DNA of 64,000 bases from Haloarcula ordinaria (GCF_029338275.1 NZ_CP119789.1:186001-250000), one strand, 5' to 3'; shown: positions 51,715 to 63,029, numbered from the stretch's first letter. The notes: generated from the letters alone by a model not told the origin. Numbers and translations are program-made.

Positions 51715-52581
51715 ATGAGTGGTGACGAACAGAAGGTCGTTGACGCGTCCGGCGACGTCCAGTACGTCGTCCGGAACGGCGACCCGGTCGCGGCCCCCCA
51801 GTGGCAATCCTGCCGCTTCGTCGTCACCAACAAGCGGCTCGTTCTGGCCACGAACGGCAACAAGCAACAGATACCGCACTCGAAGATATCCATCCCGAGC
51901 GACCCCGAGTCCGTCGTCCCCGACGGCCTCCCGAGCAACACGACGGTGCTGGAGATTGGAGACAACGTGCTCGTCGTCGACGCCGGGAACGTCGACGACT
52001 TCCAGACGGCGTACTGTCGGGCGACGCTCCACGGCAAGGTCATCCTTGCACGGGACCCCGCGGTCGTCGGGGGCGTGGTCCAGGACGAGGCCGAGTGGAC
52101 GAAAGCCCGGTTCAGACTCGACGACGACATGGTCCGCCTGCAGTTCCCCGACGGCGGGTCGACGGCCTTCGAGGTGGCGGACGTCGGGACCATCGAGACC
52201 AGCGAGAGTACCGTCCTGGGCGAGCTCCGCCAGGTCATCGAGGTCGAACACACCGACGAGGAGGACCGTAGCGTCGAGACGCACCTCTCCGGCATGCCCC
52301 ACCACACGAACGCCCTCGAGACGCTCTTCTCGCGGGTGGTCGACCAGCGCGAGGACGACTACGAGCTCACGGACCTAGAGAGCCAGGTGCTGATGGGGCT
52401 GTACTCCGGTGTCTCGCCGTTCGAGATGGCCGACTTCGTCGGCATCGGCCCGGACGAGGTCGAAGAGATCTACCAGAAACTGCTGGACGTCGGCGCCGTC
52501 GACAAGGTCCGGACCCGGACGGAGGTCTCGCTGAACGCGCAGGGGCGGAATATGGCGAGTGAAGCGATGAGTGAGCAGTAG
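51715..52581 (+). CDS. cheF: CheF-like chemotaxis adaptor protein (copy 1)
   Basis: A 288-residue protein of the DUF439/CheF family, which in Halobacterium connects CheY with the archaellum switch. The N-terminal PH-like beta barrel (WQSCRFVVTNKRLVLATNGNKQQIPHSKI) is duplicated (FRLDDDMVRLQFPDGG), and a C-terminal winged-helix-like domain reads ESQVLMGLYSGVSPFEMADFVGIGPDEVEEIYQKLLDVGAVDKV. A TATATAT box (51676-51682) lies about 35 nt before ATG 51715. A paralogue is at 61855-62715. No other che or arl genes are nearby. Confidence 0.9.
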   Translation: MSGDEQKVVDASGDVQYVVRNGDPVAAPQWQSCRFVVTNKRLVLATNGNKQQIPHSKISIPSDPESVVPDGLPSNTTVLEIGDNVLVVDAGNVDDFQTAYCRATLHGKVILARDPAVVGGVVQDEAEWTKARFRLDDDMVRLQFPDGGSTAFEVADVGTIETSESTVLGELRQVIEVEHTDEEDRSVETHLSGMPHHTNALETLFSRVVDQREDDYELTDLESQVLMGLYSGVSPFEMADFVGIGPDEVEEIYQKLLDVGAVDKVRTRTEVSLNAQGRNMASEAMSEQ

Positions 52582-52612
52582 CGAGGGACGCGACCGAAGG
52601 GAGCGACCCTCG
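52582..52612. repeat. hairpin directly after cheF copy 1
   Basis: CGAGGG (52582-52587) pairs with CCCTCG (52607-52612) around CGCGACCGAAGGGAGCG. A similar palindrome starts right after the stop of cheF copy 2 at 62716. It probably works as a terminator, or belongs to the dispersed palindromes also seen near 20.7 kb. Confidence 0.5.
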
Positions 52613-52633
52613 AGAAGCGGAACGGCGACCGTC

Positions 52634-52885
52634 TCAGAGGGCTTCCTCGCCCTCGACGGCGACGCCGTAGTCCGTCTCGACGAGGGAGACGTCGGGGGGG
52701 AGCGACGACGGGGCGACGGGTGTCAGCTCCAGCATGTCGCCGTCCCGGGTCTCGACCCACTCCTTCTCGGAGTCCTCGTCCCAGTTGATGGGGGTCCATT
52801 CGCCCGCCTCCAGGCGGCGCCACAGTTCGAGGGGGCTGTAGTAGCGACCGGTGTCACTCCGGTAGATGGTGTCCGAAGAGTTCAT
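52634..52885 (-). CDS. small uncharacterised acidic protein
   Basis: An 83-residue protein: MNSSDTIYRSDTGRYYSPLELWRRLEAGEW, then acidic WDEDSEKEWVETRDGDMLELTPVA and ending YGVAVEGEEAL. No family is recognised. The composition (Asp/Glu-rich, many aromatic residues) is that of a real haloarchaeal soluble protein, and it has no strong competing frame. It converges with cheF. Confidence 0.65.
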   Translation of the reverse strand: MNSSDTIYRSDTGRYYSPLELWRRLEAGEWTPINWDEDSEKEWVETRDGDMLELTPVAPSSLPPDVSLVETDYGVAVEGEEAL

Positions 52886-52961
52886 ACGAGGGAGAAAGAC
52901 CGCCCCGGTTGTATCGGGTGTGCCTAGTTACGTTAACTGAGGCGATGAGCCGGCCGTCGCG

Positions 52962-53186
52962 TCACTCGTCTCCGCCCGCCGTCACCGCATCGAGGGTCCA
53001 GAAGAACCCGTAGTACGCGACGATGCCGCCCAGCAGCGTGAGGTAGTAGAGCCACTGCGGCGCGCCCATGAGGACGTCGAGGACGACGGTGACGACGGTC
53101 ACCCACGCGATGGCGAACACCATGTCGACGACCATCCCCGAGCGGTGCTCCTGGATGTGCCGGCCGATGGCTTCGAGTCGGCTCAC
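52962..53186 (-). CDS. two-helix membrane protein (DUF8119-like)
   Basis: A 74-residue membrane protein with a basic-amphipathic N-terminus (SRLEAIGRHIQEHRSGM) and two helices (VVDMVFAIAWVTVVTVVLDVL and WLYYLTLLGGIVAYYGFFWTL). Function unknown; I associate it with a small haloarchaeal DUF family (DUF8119). It is the last gene of the minus-strand acetate cluster, 33 nt after the UspA stop. Confidence 0.72.
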   Translation of the reverse strand: MSRLEAIGRHIQEHRSGMVVDMVFAIAWVTVVTVVLDVLMGAPQWLYYLTLLGGIVAYYGFFWTLDAVTAGGDE

Positions 53187-53219
53187 CGGTGCCCTCCGCA
53201 GTGGGTCGGCAGCATCGGC

Positions 53220-53681
53220 TCAGTCCTCGCCGTGTTCGTCGACGACCAGGACCGGTCGATGCGTCGAGCGCAGGACGCGTTCGGTGACGCTCCCGAGCAG
53301 CGCACGCTTGACGCCGGAGCGGCCGTGACTGCCCATGACGACGATGTCGATATCGTTGGCCTCGGCGTAGTCGGCGATGACCGAGTGGGGCCGACCGACG
53401 CGGACGTCTTCGACGACGTCGAGTCCGTGTTCGGCGGCCGCGTCGGCGACGGCGCCGGTGGCTGCGTTGGCCTTCTCCTCCAGCTCTTCCATGTCGCCGA
53501 AGTGGCCCTGGCGGATGCGGTCGACCTGCTCGGTACCGAGCCCGAGGTTGACCGCGTCGATGTCGACGACGTACAGCGCGTGGAGTGTGGCGTCGTACTT
53601 GCGGGCGAGGTCGATCGCGTGGTCGACCGCGACTTCCGCGACGTTGCTACCGTCCGTTGGGATGAGGATATGGTCGTACAT
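53220..53681 (-). CDS. universal stress protein UspA family
   Basis: A 153-residue Usp monomer. YDHILIPTDGSNVAEVAVDHAIDLA begins the fold; GRPHSVIADYAEANDIDIVVMGSHGRSGVKRALLGSVTERVLRSTHRPVLVV carries the ATP-binding G-x2-G-x9-G-S/T signature. It starts 2 nt after the symporter stop, so it belongs to the acetate-transport transcript. Usp proteins next to transporters are common in haloarchaea and may tune transport. Confidence 0.95.
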   Translation of the reverse strand: MYDHILIPTDGSNVAEVAVDHAIDLARKYDATLHALYVVDIDAVNLGLGTEQVDRIRQGHFGDMEELEEKANAATGAVADAAAEHGLDVVEDVRVGRPHSVIADYAEANDIDIVVMGSHGRSGVKRALLGSVTERVLRSTHRPVLVVDEHGED

Positions 53682-53683
53682 TG

Positions 53684-55369
53684 TTAGTCGTCAGAGGGGG
53701 CGCCGCCGCTGCCACCGGAACTACTCACGATGTCTTCGGCGGACTGTTGCTGTCCCATCGGCTCGGGGCTGTGACACTGCCGGACCAGCTGCTTGGTCTC
53801 GAGGTCGGGTTCGGGCGTCAGCATCGAGACGACGATGGTGACGATGAACACGAGCGGCGTGCCGACCAGCGCCGCGCCGATCGGTGGGACGTACTGTGCG
53901 TAGATGGGGACGAGCGCACCACCCTCACCGGCCGCCGCGCCGAGGGCGCCGATGTAGTTGGGCAGCACGCTGTTGACGATGGAGCCGATCCAGAGGAGCA
54001 GGCCGACCGACATGCCGGCTAGCGCGCCCTGTCGGTTGGTGTTCTCCCACCAGAGCCCGAGGAAGAACATCGGGAACAGGACGGTGCCCGCGAGCGAGAA
54101 CGCGTAGGCGACCAGTTCGCCGATGAGCGCCGGCGGGTTGAACGCGGTCACGGTGACCAGCGCACCGATGCCGATGATGGTCGCGCGACCGATGAGGATC
54201 TGCTGGCGCTGGGTCGCGTCGGGGTTGACGAGTTCGGTGTAGATGTCGTGGGCGACGGCCGACGAGGCAGTGATGAACAGCCCCGCAGTCGTCGCGATCG
54301 CCGCAGCCATCGCGCCGGCGGCGACGAGGCCGACGAACCACGACGGCAGGTTGGCGAACTGCGCGGCCAGGACGACGATGACGTCGCCTTCCGCCCCGGT
54401 CATCGCCTGCTCGCCCGTGAAGACGGCCTCGGGGGAGATGTCGTTGACCGACGCGAACAGGTCGACGCCGAAGGCCGCCATCGCGGGGGCGGCCCAGTAC
54501 AGCAGGAGGATGAAGAACAGCCCCCAGACGGTCGACCAGCGGGCGGTCCGCTCGGACTCGACCGTGTAGAACCGCACCAGGACGTGCGGGAGACCACAGG
54601 TCCCGAAGATGAGCGAGAACGCCGTCGCGACCCACAGGTAGTAGGTGTTCCCGCCGGTGAACGGCTCGGAGAACTGTCGGCCGAGCTCGCTGAAGAGCGC
54701 GCCGTACTCGATCTGCGGGAGCACCGTCGAGTAGCCCTGCGTCCAGCCGACGACGTAGACGCCCGCGAGGAACGCGATGATGAGGATGACGTACTGGACG
54801 GCCATGTTCTTCGTCGCGCCCAGCATCCCCGACAGCGCCAGGTAGCCGACGGTGATGGTCATCATCACGACGATCATCGGGATGATGTCCAGACCGAAGA
54901 CGTACTGGCCGACCAGGCCCATGCCGCGAGCCTGCCCGACGGAGTAGACGTACGCGATGAGCAGCGTCGTGAACGCGGCCAGCGCCCGTGCGGTGGGCGA
55001 GTTGAACCGGTCACCGACGAAGTCCGGTGCGGTGTACTTCCCGAAGCGGCGCATCTGGGCCGCCAGGAAGATGAGCAGGACGAAGTAGCCGGTCGTCCAG
55101 CCGACGATGAACGCCAGGCCGTAGAAGCCCGCGAGCGCGACTAGCCCGGCCAGCCCGAGATACGACGCGGCGGACATCCAGTTCGCACCGATGGCCATGC
55201 CGTTCTCGATGTTCCCGATGCCGCGGCCCGCGACCCACATGCCCTCGGTGTCGGCCACCTTGAAGAGATAGCCGATGACGAGGAACGAGGCCATCATCAG
55301 GAAGACGATGATGGCGGGCAGGAGCTTGAACGAGATGTCCAGCGCCTCCGCCTGCAGTGGCACCGTCAT
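53684..55369 (-). CDS. sodium:solute symporter, acetate-permease-like (ActP/VC2705 type)
   Basis: A 561-residue SSS-family transporter with about 13 TM helices. WVAGRGIGNIENGMAIGANWMSAASYLGLAGLVALAGFYGLAF is typical of the acetate permease group, and GLVAAGAMAAAIATTAGLFITASSAVAHD holds the Na2-site region. It overlaps the DUF4212 subunit gene by 4 nt and lies downstream of acs, so acetate (or a similar short-chain acid) is the likely substrate (inference from family and neighbours). A Gly/Ser tail ends it. Confidence 0.93.
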   Translation of the reverse strand: MTVPLQAEALDISFKLLPAIIVFLMMASFLVIGYLFKVADTEGMWVAGRGIGNIENGMAIGANWMSAASYLGLAGLVALAGFYGLAFIVGWTTGYFVLLIFLAAQMRRFGKYTAPDFVGDRFNSPTARALAAFTTLLIAYVYSVGQARGMGLVGQYVFGLDIIPMIVVMMTITVGYLALSGMLGATKNMAVQYVILIIAFLAGVYVVGWTQGYSTVLPQIEYGALFSELGRQFSEPFTGGNTYYLWVATAFSLIFGTCGLPHVLVRFYTVESERTARWSTVWGLFFILLLYWAAPAMAAFGVDLFASVNDISPEAVFTGEQAMTGAEGDVIVVLAAQFANLPSWFVGLVAAGAMAAAIATTAGLFITASSAVAHDIYTELVNPDATQRQQILIGRATIIGIGALVTVTAFNPPALIGELVAYAFSLAGTVLFPMFFLGLWWENTNRQGALAGMSVGLLLWIGSIVNSVLPNYIGALGAAAGEGGALVPIYAQYVPPIGAALVGTPLVFIVTIVVSMLTPEPDLETKQLVRQCHSPEPMGQQQSAEDIVSSSGGSGGAPSDD

Positions 55370-55821
55370 TCCGCGACCCCTCCGTCGGCCGCCGCAGTCT
55401 CACCGGTCGCGTCCTCGTCGTCCATTCCAGCCCCGGTCTGGCTGTGGTCGATGCCGTACTTCTGGTCGAGCTTGTCCCGCTGGCGGGCGTAGACCGCCGC
55501 GAGCACGAGCGCCCCGGTCGGGGCACCGAAGGCGACCAGGAAGTAGTGCAGCGGGAAGCCGAGGCCGGGGACAATCATCTGCATCGCTTCGGGGGCGACG
55601 GCCGTCGCCGTCACCGGACCGAAGACGATGAGCGCCCAGACGATGAACCCGGTCCACACGATCCTGAGGTGGTCGCGCATGAACGCGGTGCTGGGCTTGA
55701 GGATGTTCACCTCCCTGTCGAGGTAGTTGGTCTCTCTGTGTTGCTGTGCGGCCTGTGTCGTGCCACCGTCCGGAGCCAGCGATTCGTCTCCGGAATCGGT
55801 GTGCGAGTCAATATCTGTCAT
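55366..55821 (-). CDS. DUF4212 small subunit of the symporter
   Basis: A 151-residue membrane protein with two helices (IVWTGFIVWALIVFGPVTATAV and FPLHYFLVAFGAPTGALVLAAVYA). The DUF4212/TIGR03647 family always neighbours SSS-type acid symporters. The hydrophilic N-terminus (1-38) and an acidic C-terminal tail are halophilic extras. The stop overlaps the symporter start (ATGA). It lies 66 nt downstream of acs. Confidence 0.93.
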   Translation of the reverse strand: MTDIDSHTDSGDESLAPDGGTTQAAQQHRETNYLDREVNILKPSTAFMRDHLRIVWTGFIVWALIVFGPVTATAVAPEAMQMIVPGLGFPLHYFLVAFGAPTGALVLAAVYARQRDKLDQKYGIDHSQTGAGMDDEDATGETAAADGGVAE

Positions 55822-55887
55822 GTGTGCTTTGTGTCGTGTCGAATCGTGTCTGTGGTTCGTCCGATGAAACCGCAGTCCCGGGCGCGT

Positions 55888-57858
55888 TCAGTCGCCCCGG
55901 ACCTTCGCCTCGATGTCCTCGACGACGTCGGGGTTGCGCAGCGTGCTGGTGTTACCCAGTTCGTCGCCGTTGGCGATGTCCTCGAGCAGGCGGCGCATGA
56001 TCTTGCCCGACCGAGTCTTGGGCAGCTCGGGGGTGAAGATGACCTGCTCCGGCCGTGCGATGGGGCCGATGGCGTCCTCGACGCCCTCGATGATGCGGTC
56101 GCGCAACTCCTCGGTCTCGTCGTAGCCGTCTTCGGTGATGACGTAGGCGTACACCGCCTCGCCCTTTATCTCGTGGTTCCCTCCGACGACGGCCGCTTCC
56201 GCGACGCCCTCGACGCCGACGATGGCGCTCTCGATCTCCATGGTCCCGAGGCGGTGTCCCGAGACGTTCAGCACGTCGTCGACGCGGCCCAGCACGGTGA
56301 TGTAGCCGTCGTCGTCGATCTTCGCGCCGTCCTCCGGGAAGTACACCCACTCGTCGCGGTCGGGGTTGGAGTACTCGTCCCAGTACTCGTCGATGAAGCG
56401 CTCGTCGTTCTTGTAGAGGGTGCGGAGCATCCCGGGCCACGGCTTGTTGACAACGAGATAGCCCGCCCGGCCGGCCTCGACCGGATCGCCACCGACGTCG
56501 ACGATGTCGGCGCTGATACCCGGCAGGGGCGGTCCCGCGGAGCCGGGTTTCATGTCCCCGACGCCCGGCAGCGTCGTCAGCATCATGCCGCCCGTCTCGG
56601 TCTGCCACCAGGTGTCGACCACGGGACACTCCTCGCGGCCGATGTGCTTGTAGTACCACTTCCAGGCCCGCGGGTTGATGGGTTCGCCGACCGTGCCGAG
56701 CAGCCGCAGGCTCGAGAGGTCGTGTTGCTCGGGGTACTCCTTGCCCCACTTCATGAACGCCCGAATCGCCGTGGGTGCGGTGTACAGCTGAGTGACGTCG
56801 TAGTCCTCGACGATCTGCCAGAGGCGGTCTTTGTCGGGGTAGTCTGGCGTCCCCTCGTACATCACGGTGGTCGTCCCGAGTGCGAGCGGCCCGTAGACGA
56901 TGTAGGAGTGACCAGTAATCCAGCCGATGTCCGCCGAACACCAGTAGGTGTCGTCGGGCTTGATGTCCAGCACCGACTGGCTCGTCCAGGCGGCGTACGA
57001 GAGGTAGCCGCCGGTTGTGTGTTTCACGCCCTTGGGCTGGCCGGTGGTGCCCGAGGTGTACATGAGGAAGAGCATGTCCTCGGCGTCCCGGGTGACCGGG
57101 TCGACCTCGGCGCCCGCGTACTCGGCGACGAGCTCGTCGTAGTCGTGCTCGCCGGCTTTCATCGGGTGGTCGTAGTCGTCGTCGAGCCGGTCGACGACGA
57201 TAGTCTCGACGTCGTGCCCGACGTCGTCGAGGCCCTCGTCGGCCTTCCCCTTGTGCTCCAGGGGGTCGCCGCGACGGTAGTAGCCGTCACACGTCACGAG
57301 GAACTCCGAGTCCGCGGACTCCATCCGCGTCGCCAGCGCGTCCGCCGAGAAGCCCGCGAAGACGACGGAGTGTGGCGCGCCGATGCGAGCACACGCCAGC
57401 ATGGCGATGGGCAGCTCGGGGATCATCGGCATGTACATCGTGACCACGTCGTCCTCCTCGACGCCCAGGTCCCGCAGCGCGGCGGCGAACTCGTTGACCT
57501 CGCGGTGGAGGTCGTCGTAGGTGTAGGTACGCTTCTCGCCGAGCTCGCCGATCCACTCGATGGCGGCCTCGTCGCCGCGATCCGCGAGGTGGCGGTCGAG
57601 ACAGTTCGCCGAGGCGTTCAGTTCGCCGTCGACGAACCACTCGTAGAACGGCGCGTCGCTGTCGTCGAGTACCTGGTCCCACTCTTCCTCCCAGTCGAGC
57701 AGTTCGGCCGCACGCTCCCAGGCGTCGGGCCAGTTCTCATCGAACTCCTCGTAGATCGCCTCGTCGTTGACGTTCGCCTGCTCGACGAACGACTCCGGCG
57801 GCTCGAAGACTTCCTGTTCTTCGAGTCGCGCCTCGAGTTGGACATCGTCATCTGACAT
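55888..57858 (-). CDS. acs: acetyl-CoA synthetase (copy 1)
   Basis: AMP-forming acetate-CoA ligase, 656 residues. Conserved blocks are YTSGTTGQPKGVKHTTGGYL (P-loop), TYWCSADIGWITGHSYIVYGPL, DTWWQTETGGMMLTTLPG, the hinge region YFPEDGAKIDDDGYITVLGRVDDVLNVSGHRL and PKTRSGKIMRRLL with the regulatory lysine. A TATA-like GTTTATAT (57887-57894) lies about 30 nt before the start codon. It heads the transport genes downstream and is separated from the regulator upstream by 81 nt. It shares long identical DNA stretches with copy 2. Confidence 0.96.
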   Translation of the reverse strand: MSDDDVQLEARLEEQEVFEPPESFVEQANVNDEAIYEEFDENWPDAWERAAELLDWEEEWDQVLDDSDAPFYEWFVDGELNASANCLDRHLADRGDEAAIEWIGELGEKRTYTYDDLHREVNEFAAALRDLGVEEDDVVTMYMPMIPELPIAMLACARIGAPHSVVFAGFSADALATRMESADSEFLVTCDGYYRRGDPLEHKGKADEGLDDVGHDVETIVVDRLDDDYDHPMKAGEHDYDELVAEYAGAEVDPVTRDAEDMLFLMYTSGTTGQPKGVKHTTGGYLSYAAWTSQSVLDIKPDDTYWCSADIGWITGHSYIVYGPLALGTTTVMYEGTPDYPDKDRLWQIVEDYDVTQLYTAPTAIRAFMKWGKEYPEQHDLSSLRLLGTVGEPINPRAWKWYYKHIGREECPVVDTWWQTETGGMMLTTLPGVGDMKPGSAGPPLPGISADIVDVGGDPVEAGRAGYLVVNKPWPGMLRTLYKNDERFIDEYWDEYSNPDRDEWVYFPEDGAKIDDDGYITVLGRVDDVLNVSGHRLGTMEIESAIVGVEGVAEAAVVGGNHEIKGEAVYAYVITEDGYDETEELRDRIIEGVEDAIGPIARPEQVIFTPELPKTRSGKIMRRLLEDIANGDELGNTSTLRNPDVVEDIEAKVRGD

Positions 57859-57886
57859 GGTCTATCACTCACAATTAACAGCGACC

Positions 57887-57894
57887 ATATAAAC
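57887..57894 (-). promoter_or_regulatory. TATA box of acs copy 1
   Basis: GTTTATAT read on the minus strand; centred 32 nt before the ATG, predicting a leader of about 5 nt. The acs-DUF4212-symporter-usp group may start from here. Confidence 0.6.
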
Positions 57895-57939
57895 GGGGTG
57901 TCTAACTATCTCGCAGGGTGACAGAAATTCGAGGCGGCG

Positions 57940-59619
57940 TCACTCGCCGAGCGACGGCGGCCGGCGGCTCGGCGTCTCGGTGAAAAACTCCGTCAGCAGC
58001 GCCTGCTGGGCCTTTCTGAGGTGGTTGTGGAGCGTCGGCGAGGCGACGTCCAGCGAGTCGGCCAGCTCCTCCGCGGTGGTTCCACGGGGCCACTCGAAGT
58101 AGCCGCTGTGGTAGGCCGCCCGGAGCACCGTCTCCTGGCGGTCGGTCAGCCGGTCGGCGAAGCGCTCGCGGAAACCGACGTCCGTCTGGACGGGGCGTTC
58201 GGCCTCGCGCTTGGCCGTGAGCGTCGTATCGGGGTATGCGTCGACGACGGCGTCGACGACGGGCCGGAGGTCGGCCTCGCCGGGCAGGTCGACGAGGATG
58301 GTCGCGGCCCCGCCCTCGACCGAGAGGTCACAGACCCGCGCGCCGCTCTCGACCAGCGTCAGCGCCGGGGCCGCGCTGACGACCACCTCGACCAGGGCGC
58401 CGTCGCCGTAGTTCTCGATGAGCCGCGCATCGGTGACCGTCGGGTCGTCGACGGCGTAGGCGAGCACGTCGGCCGCGGGCGCGCCGTCGACTACGAGGTA
58501 GTACAGCAGCGACTGGCCGCTGACGGGAACGACTCCCGAGAGGTCGACCGAGCAGTCGAGTTCGCCGGAGAGCCCGACGGTGAAGGCCGTGGCGTCGCTG
58601 CAGTCGAACTCCAGTTCGGTGACGACGTCGGCAAGCAGCAGCCGCTTTCGCTCGATGGCCGTCACGGCGTGGCCAACCTGTGCGCCCAGCGCGGTGAGCA
58701 ACTTCCGCTCGGTGTCGTCGACCGGGGCCTCGGTTCCGAGCGCGAGCACGCCCGAGACGGTCGTATCGCCGGTGACGGGGACGAACGCGAGAGCGCCGTC
58801 GCTACGTTCGACCACCTGCGTCTCGTGGTCCTCCAGCGCCATCCCCAGGTCGTCGGCGAACTCCCCGAGCTGGGCCTGGATTCGCTCCGAGCCGAGGCCC
58901 GCGCCACAGCTCTGCGTGAGGCCGTCGCCGGTCCGCTCGGCCGTCCACGCGAAGCGAAAGCCCTCGGTGTCGGCGAGGCGGTCACACACCGTCTGCTCGA
59001 TCTCCGTCCCGGTCGCCGCGCGCGTGAGTCCCTCGCCGACGTCGGCGGCGACGGCGACCGTCCGGTGGAGCAGCGCCGACGCCTCGGTCCCGTCCTCGTC
59101 GGCCATCGCCGCGACGGTCGCGTCGCGGTCGGGCTCGTCCAGCAGAGGTTCGAGCCGGGCCAGGCGGTCCCAGCCGCCGAGCGCACAGACGACCTGCGGG
59201 GGGACGCCGTCGTCGAGCAACCCAGCGGCGAACCGCCAGCGGAGGTCCCGCGAGGAGACGTCACCGACTTCGGGGACGCGGTCTGCGACCTCGCCGACGA
59301 GCATCTGGAGTCGGCGGGCCGACACCGGCACCAGCGGGTCGTCGTCGGCGCTGTCGGTCGCGCTCGCGTACTTCCGCAGGTCGTGTTCCACCTCGGCCGG
59401 CAGGTACGCCTCGCGAGCGACGCCGTCCTCGGCGCGCACCGAGAGGAAGAAGTGGTCCTCGTGGCTCGAGACGTCGGCCAGGCGCACGCGTGTCATCTCC
59501 GCTGGCCGCAGCCCGACCTCCGCCCCGAGGCGCAAGACGAGGTCCTCACGGTGCGTCTGGGCGGCGCGCCGGAGACGCTCGTATCCCCGCGTACCGAGGA
59601 CGTCCTTCGTTGTCGGCAT
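57940..59619 (-). CDS. GAF/Bat-type HTH regulator with an N-terminal inactive integrase-like domain
   Basis: A 559-residue regulator placed between two acs genes. Residues 1-175 resemble a tyrosine-recombinase core: GLRPAEMTRVRLADV matches the first Arg box, and SSRDLRWRFAAGLLDDGVPPQVVCALGGW matches the HxxR...LGH box, but the His is Ser, LGH is GGW and no catalytic Tyr follows, so recombination is not expected. A GAF domain follows (about 200-340), then a Bat output region and the HTH_10 domain LTDRQETVLRAAYHSGYFEWPRGTTAEELADSLDVASPTLHNHLRKAQQALL. It probably controls the acetate genes (inference). ATG 59619 begins MPTTKDVLGTRGYERLRRAA, usual for the group. Confidence 0.9.
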   Translation of the reverse strand: MPTTKDVLGTRGYERLRRAAQTHREDLVLRLGAEVGLRPAEMTRVRLADVSSHEDHFFLSVRAEDGVAREAYLPAEVEHDLRKYASATDSADDDPLVPVSARRLQMLVGEVADRVPEVGDVSSRDLRWRFAAGLLDDGVPPQVVCALGGWDRLARLEPLLDEPDRDATVAAMADEDGTEASALLHRTVAVAADVGEGLTRAATGTEIEQTVCDRLADTEGFRFAWTAERTGDGLTQSCGAGLGSERIQAQLGEFADDLGMALEDHETQVVERSDGALAFVPVTGDTTVSGVLALGTEAPVDDTERKLLTALGAQVGHAVTAIERKRLLLADVVTELEFDCSDATAFTVGLSGELDCSVDLSGVVPVSGQSLLYYLVVDGAPAADVLAYAVDDPTVTDARLIENYGDGALVEVVVSAAPALTLVESGARVCDLSVEGGAATILVDLPGEADLRPVVDAVVDAYPDTTLTAKREAERPVQTDVGFRERFADRLTDRQETVLRAAYHSGYFEWPRGTTAEELADSLDVASPTLHNHLRKAQQALLTEFFTETPSRRPPSLGE

Positions 59620-59760
59620 CGTTGTTTCGGAACTTCTGGATAATACGAAATAAGTTTGCCGGCTGAATTGCCCACGAATCGCGATACTCACCTCAAACAC
59701 GAAAAGTGGCGTTCAGAACACCCGATTTTCGTTTCGCTAGACAAAAAGATGCCGAAACAG

Positions 59761-61704
<1,944 letters not shown>

Positions 61705-61854
61705 CGGTTGAACCTTTGGATGAGTTACCAAAAGCATTCCTTCTAGACTCGCTGTCTGGATCAGGGCGCGCCTCACCGTTCTCAGTCGCGACACTGCCGG
61801 CGGAACATATATTCAGGACTACGCAGAACGAGGAGATACGAGGCCGGTCACGGG

Positions 61855-62715
61855 ATGAGCGACACTGAAAAGAAGATTGCGGACACGCAGGGCCAGTACC
61901 TGCAAGCAGTCTCGCAGGGCCAACATCTTACCGACGCCGAGTGGCAGAACTGCCGGCTCATCCTCACCACGGAACGCATTGCGATGATAGCCGACGGGAA
62001 GCGCCAGGTCGCGCTTTCGGACATCGACCGCATCGTCGACCGCTTCGACGTCAACCAGCAGAGCGCCGGCGTCTCCGAGTACGTCGGCTTCCACGTCGGC
62101 GAGGACGTCATCCTCGTCTCGGCCGCCGACCACGCCGAGTTCGAGACGGACTTCTATCGGGCGAGCCTCGACGGCGAGATCATCCTCGTCCAGCATCCCG
62201 CGCTCAAGGGCGGCGTCGTCAAGAACGCCCCGTGGACGAAGGGCCGGCTCAAGATTACCGACGAGGCCGTGAAGCTCGCGATGGCCGACGGGCAGGGCGT
62301 CGTCATCGACCGGGCCGACATCGGCTCGCTGGAAGTCGAGGACAAGCAGGTCGAGGGGGCCGAACGGACCGTCATCCAGGTCGAACACAGCGAGGACGAC
62401 ATCAGCGTCGAGACCCATCTCGCCGGCGAGGAGTTCCACGCCACGGTCCTCCGGACGATGCTCGAGGACAGCGCCGAACAGAACCGGGCGGACATCGACC
62501 TCTCGGCGACCGAACAGCGGGTCATCATGGCGCTGCACTCCGGTGTCTCGCCGTTCGACATCCCCACCTTCGTCGGCATCGACGTCGAGAAGACCGAGGC
62601 GATATTCGACCGCCTCATCGAACTCGACGTCATCAGCGTCCTGCGCGAGCGGACGGAGGTCGACTTGACGACGAAGGGGCGGCGGGTCGCCGGCGAGCGG
62701 ATGGGAGAGCAGTAG
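61855..62715 (+). CDS. cheF: CheF-like chemotaxis adaptor protein (copy 2)
   Basis: A 286-residue paralogue of the protein at 51715-52581, with the same order: PH-like barrel (WQNCRLILTTERIAMIADGKRQVALSDI), second barrel (GRLKITDEAVKLAMADGQG) and a C-terminal winged-helix-like part (EQRVIMALHSGVSPFDIPTFVGIDVEKTEAIFDRLIELDVISVL). It is divergent from acs copy 2; a CATATATT box (61805-61812) lies about 45 nt upstream. A hairpin follows the stop. Confidence 0.9.
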   Translation: MSDTEKKIADTQGQYLQAVSQGQHLTDAEWQNCRLILTTERIAMIADGKRQVALSDIDRIVDRFDVNQQSAGVSEYVGFHVGEDVILVSAADHAEFETDFYRASLDGEIILVQHPALKGGVVKNAPWTKGRLKITDEAVKLAMADGQGVVIDRADIGSLEVEDKQVEGAERTVIQVEHSEDDISVETHLAGEEFHATVLRTMLEDSAEQNRADIDLSATEQRVIMALHSGVSPFDIPTFVGIDVEKTEAIFDRLIELDVISVLRERTEVDLTTKGRRVAGERMGEQ

Positions 62716-63029
62716 CGAGGGGCGCGAACGAGCACAGCGAGTGAGCGGCCCTCGAAATAGCGCAGCGGGGAGCGACGCGACCCGCGAGCAGTAGGATGCT
62801 TCGAAACGTCGAACGCCGGACAGCTCACCGACTGGAAGGAACTCGTTACCCGTCCGAATCGCCAACGAACGGGAACTACCGCGCTGAGACGGCCCGAACG
62901 ACAGTGTCGGACGAACGTCCAGTTTCCGGGTGGGGAGACGGGTAGGGTCTTGGAGAGTCACCGAGACATGTCGGACAGAAATATCGGTAAGGCCGGCATA
63001 TTGAAACCCCTTCTCGAGTATGTTGGGGT
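62716..63029. other. 314-bp intergenic region with hairpin and promoter
   Basis: Begins with a palindrome CGAGGG (62716-62721) / CCCTCG (62749-62754) directly after the cheF stop. The middle holds no ORF or RNA that I recognise. Near the right end a CATATTGAAA element (62997-63006) about 27-30 nt before ATG 63030 is a plausible TATA box for the nucleotidyltransferase. Confidence 0.55.

Noticed and set aside
55357-57855. Very long open frame (832 codons) antisense to acs copy 1
   Set aside because: GC-rich codon use opens antisense frames; its translation is rich in Val/Arg with no domain, while the minus strand encodes a full acetyl-CoA synthetase. The same holds for the long antisense frames over acs copy 2, norB and infB.
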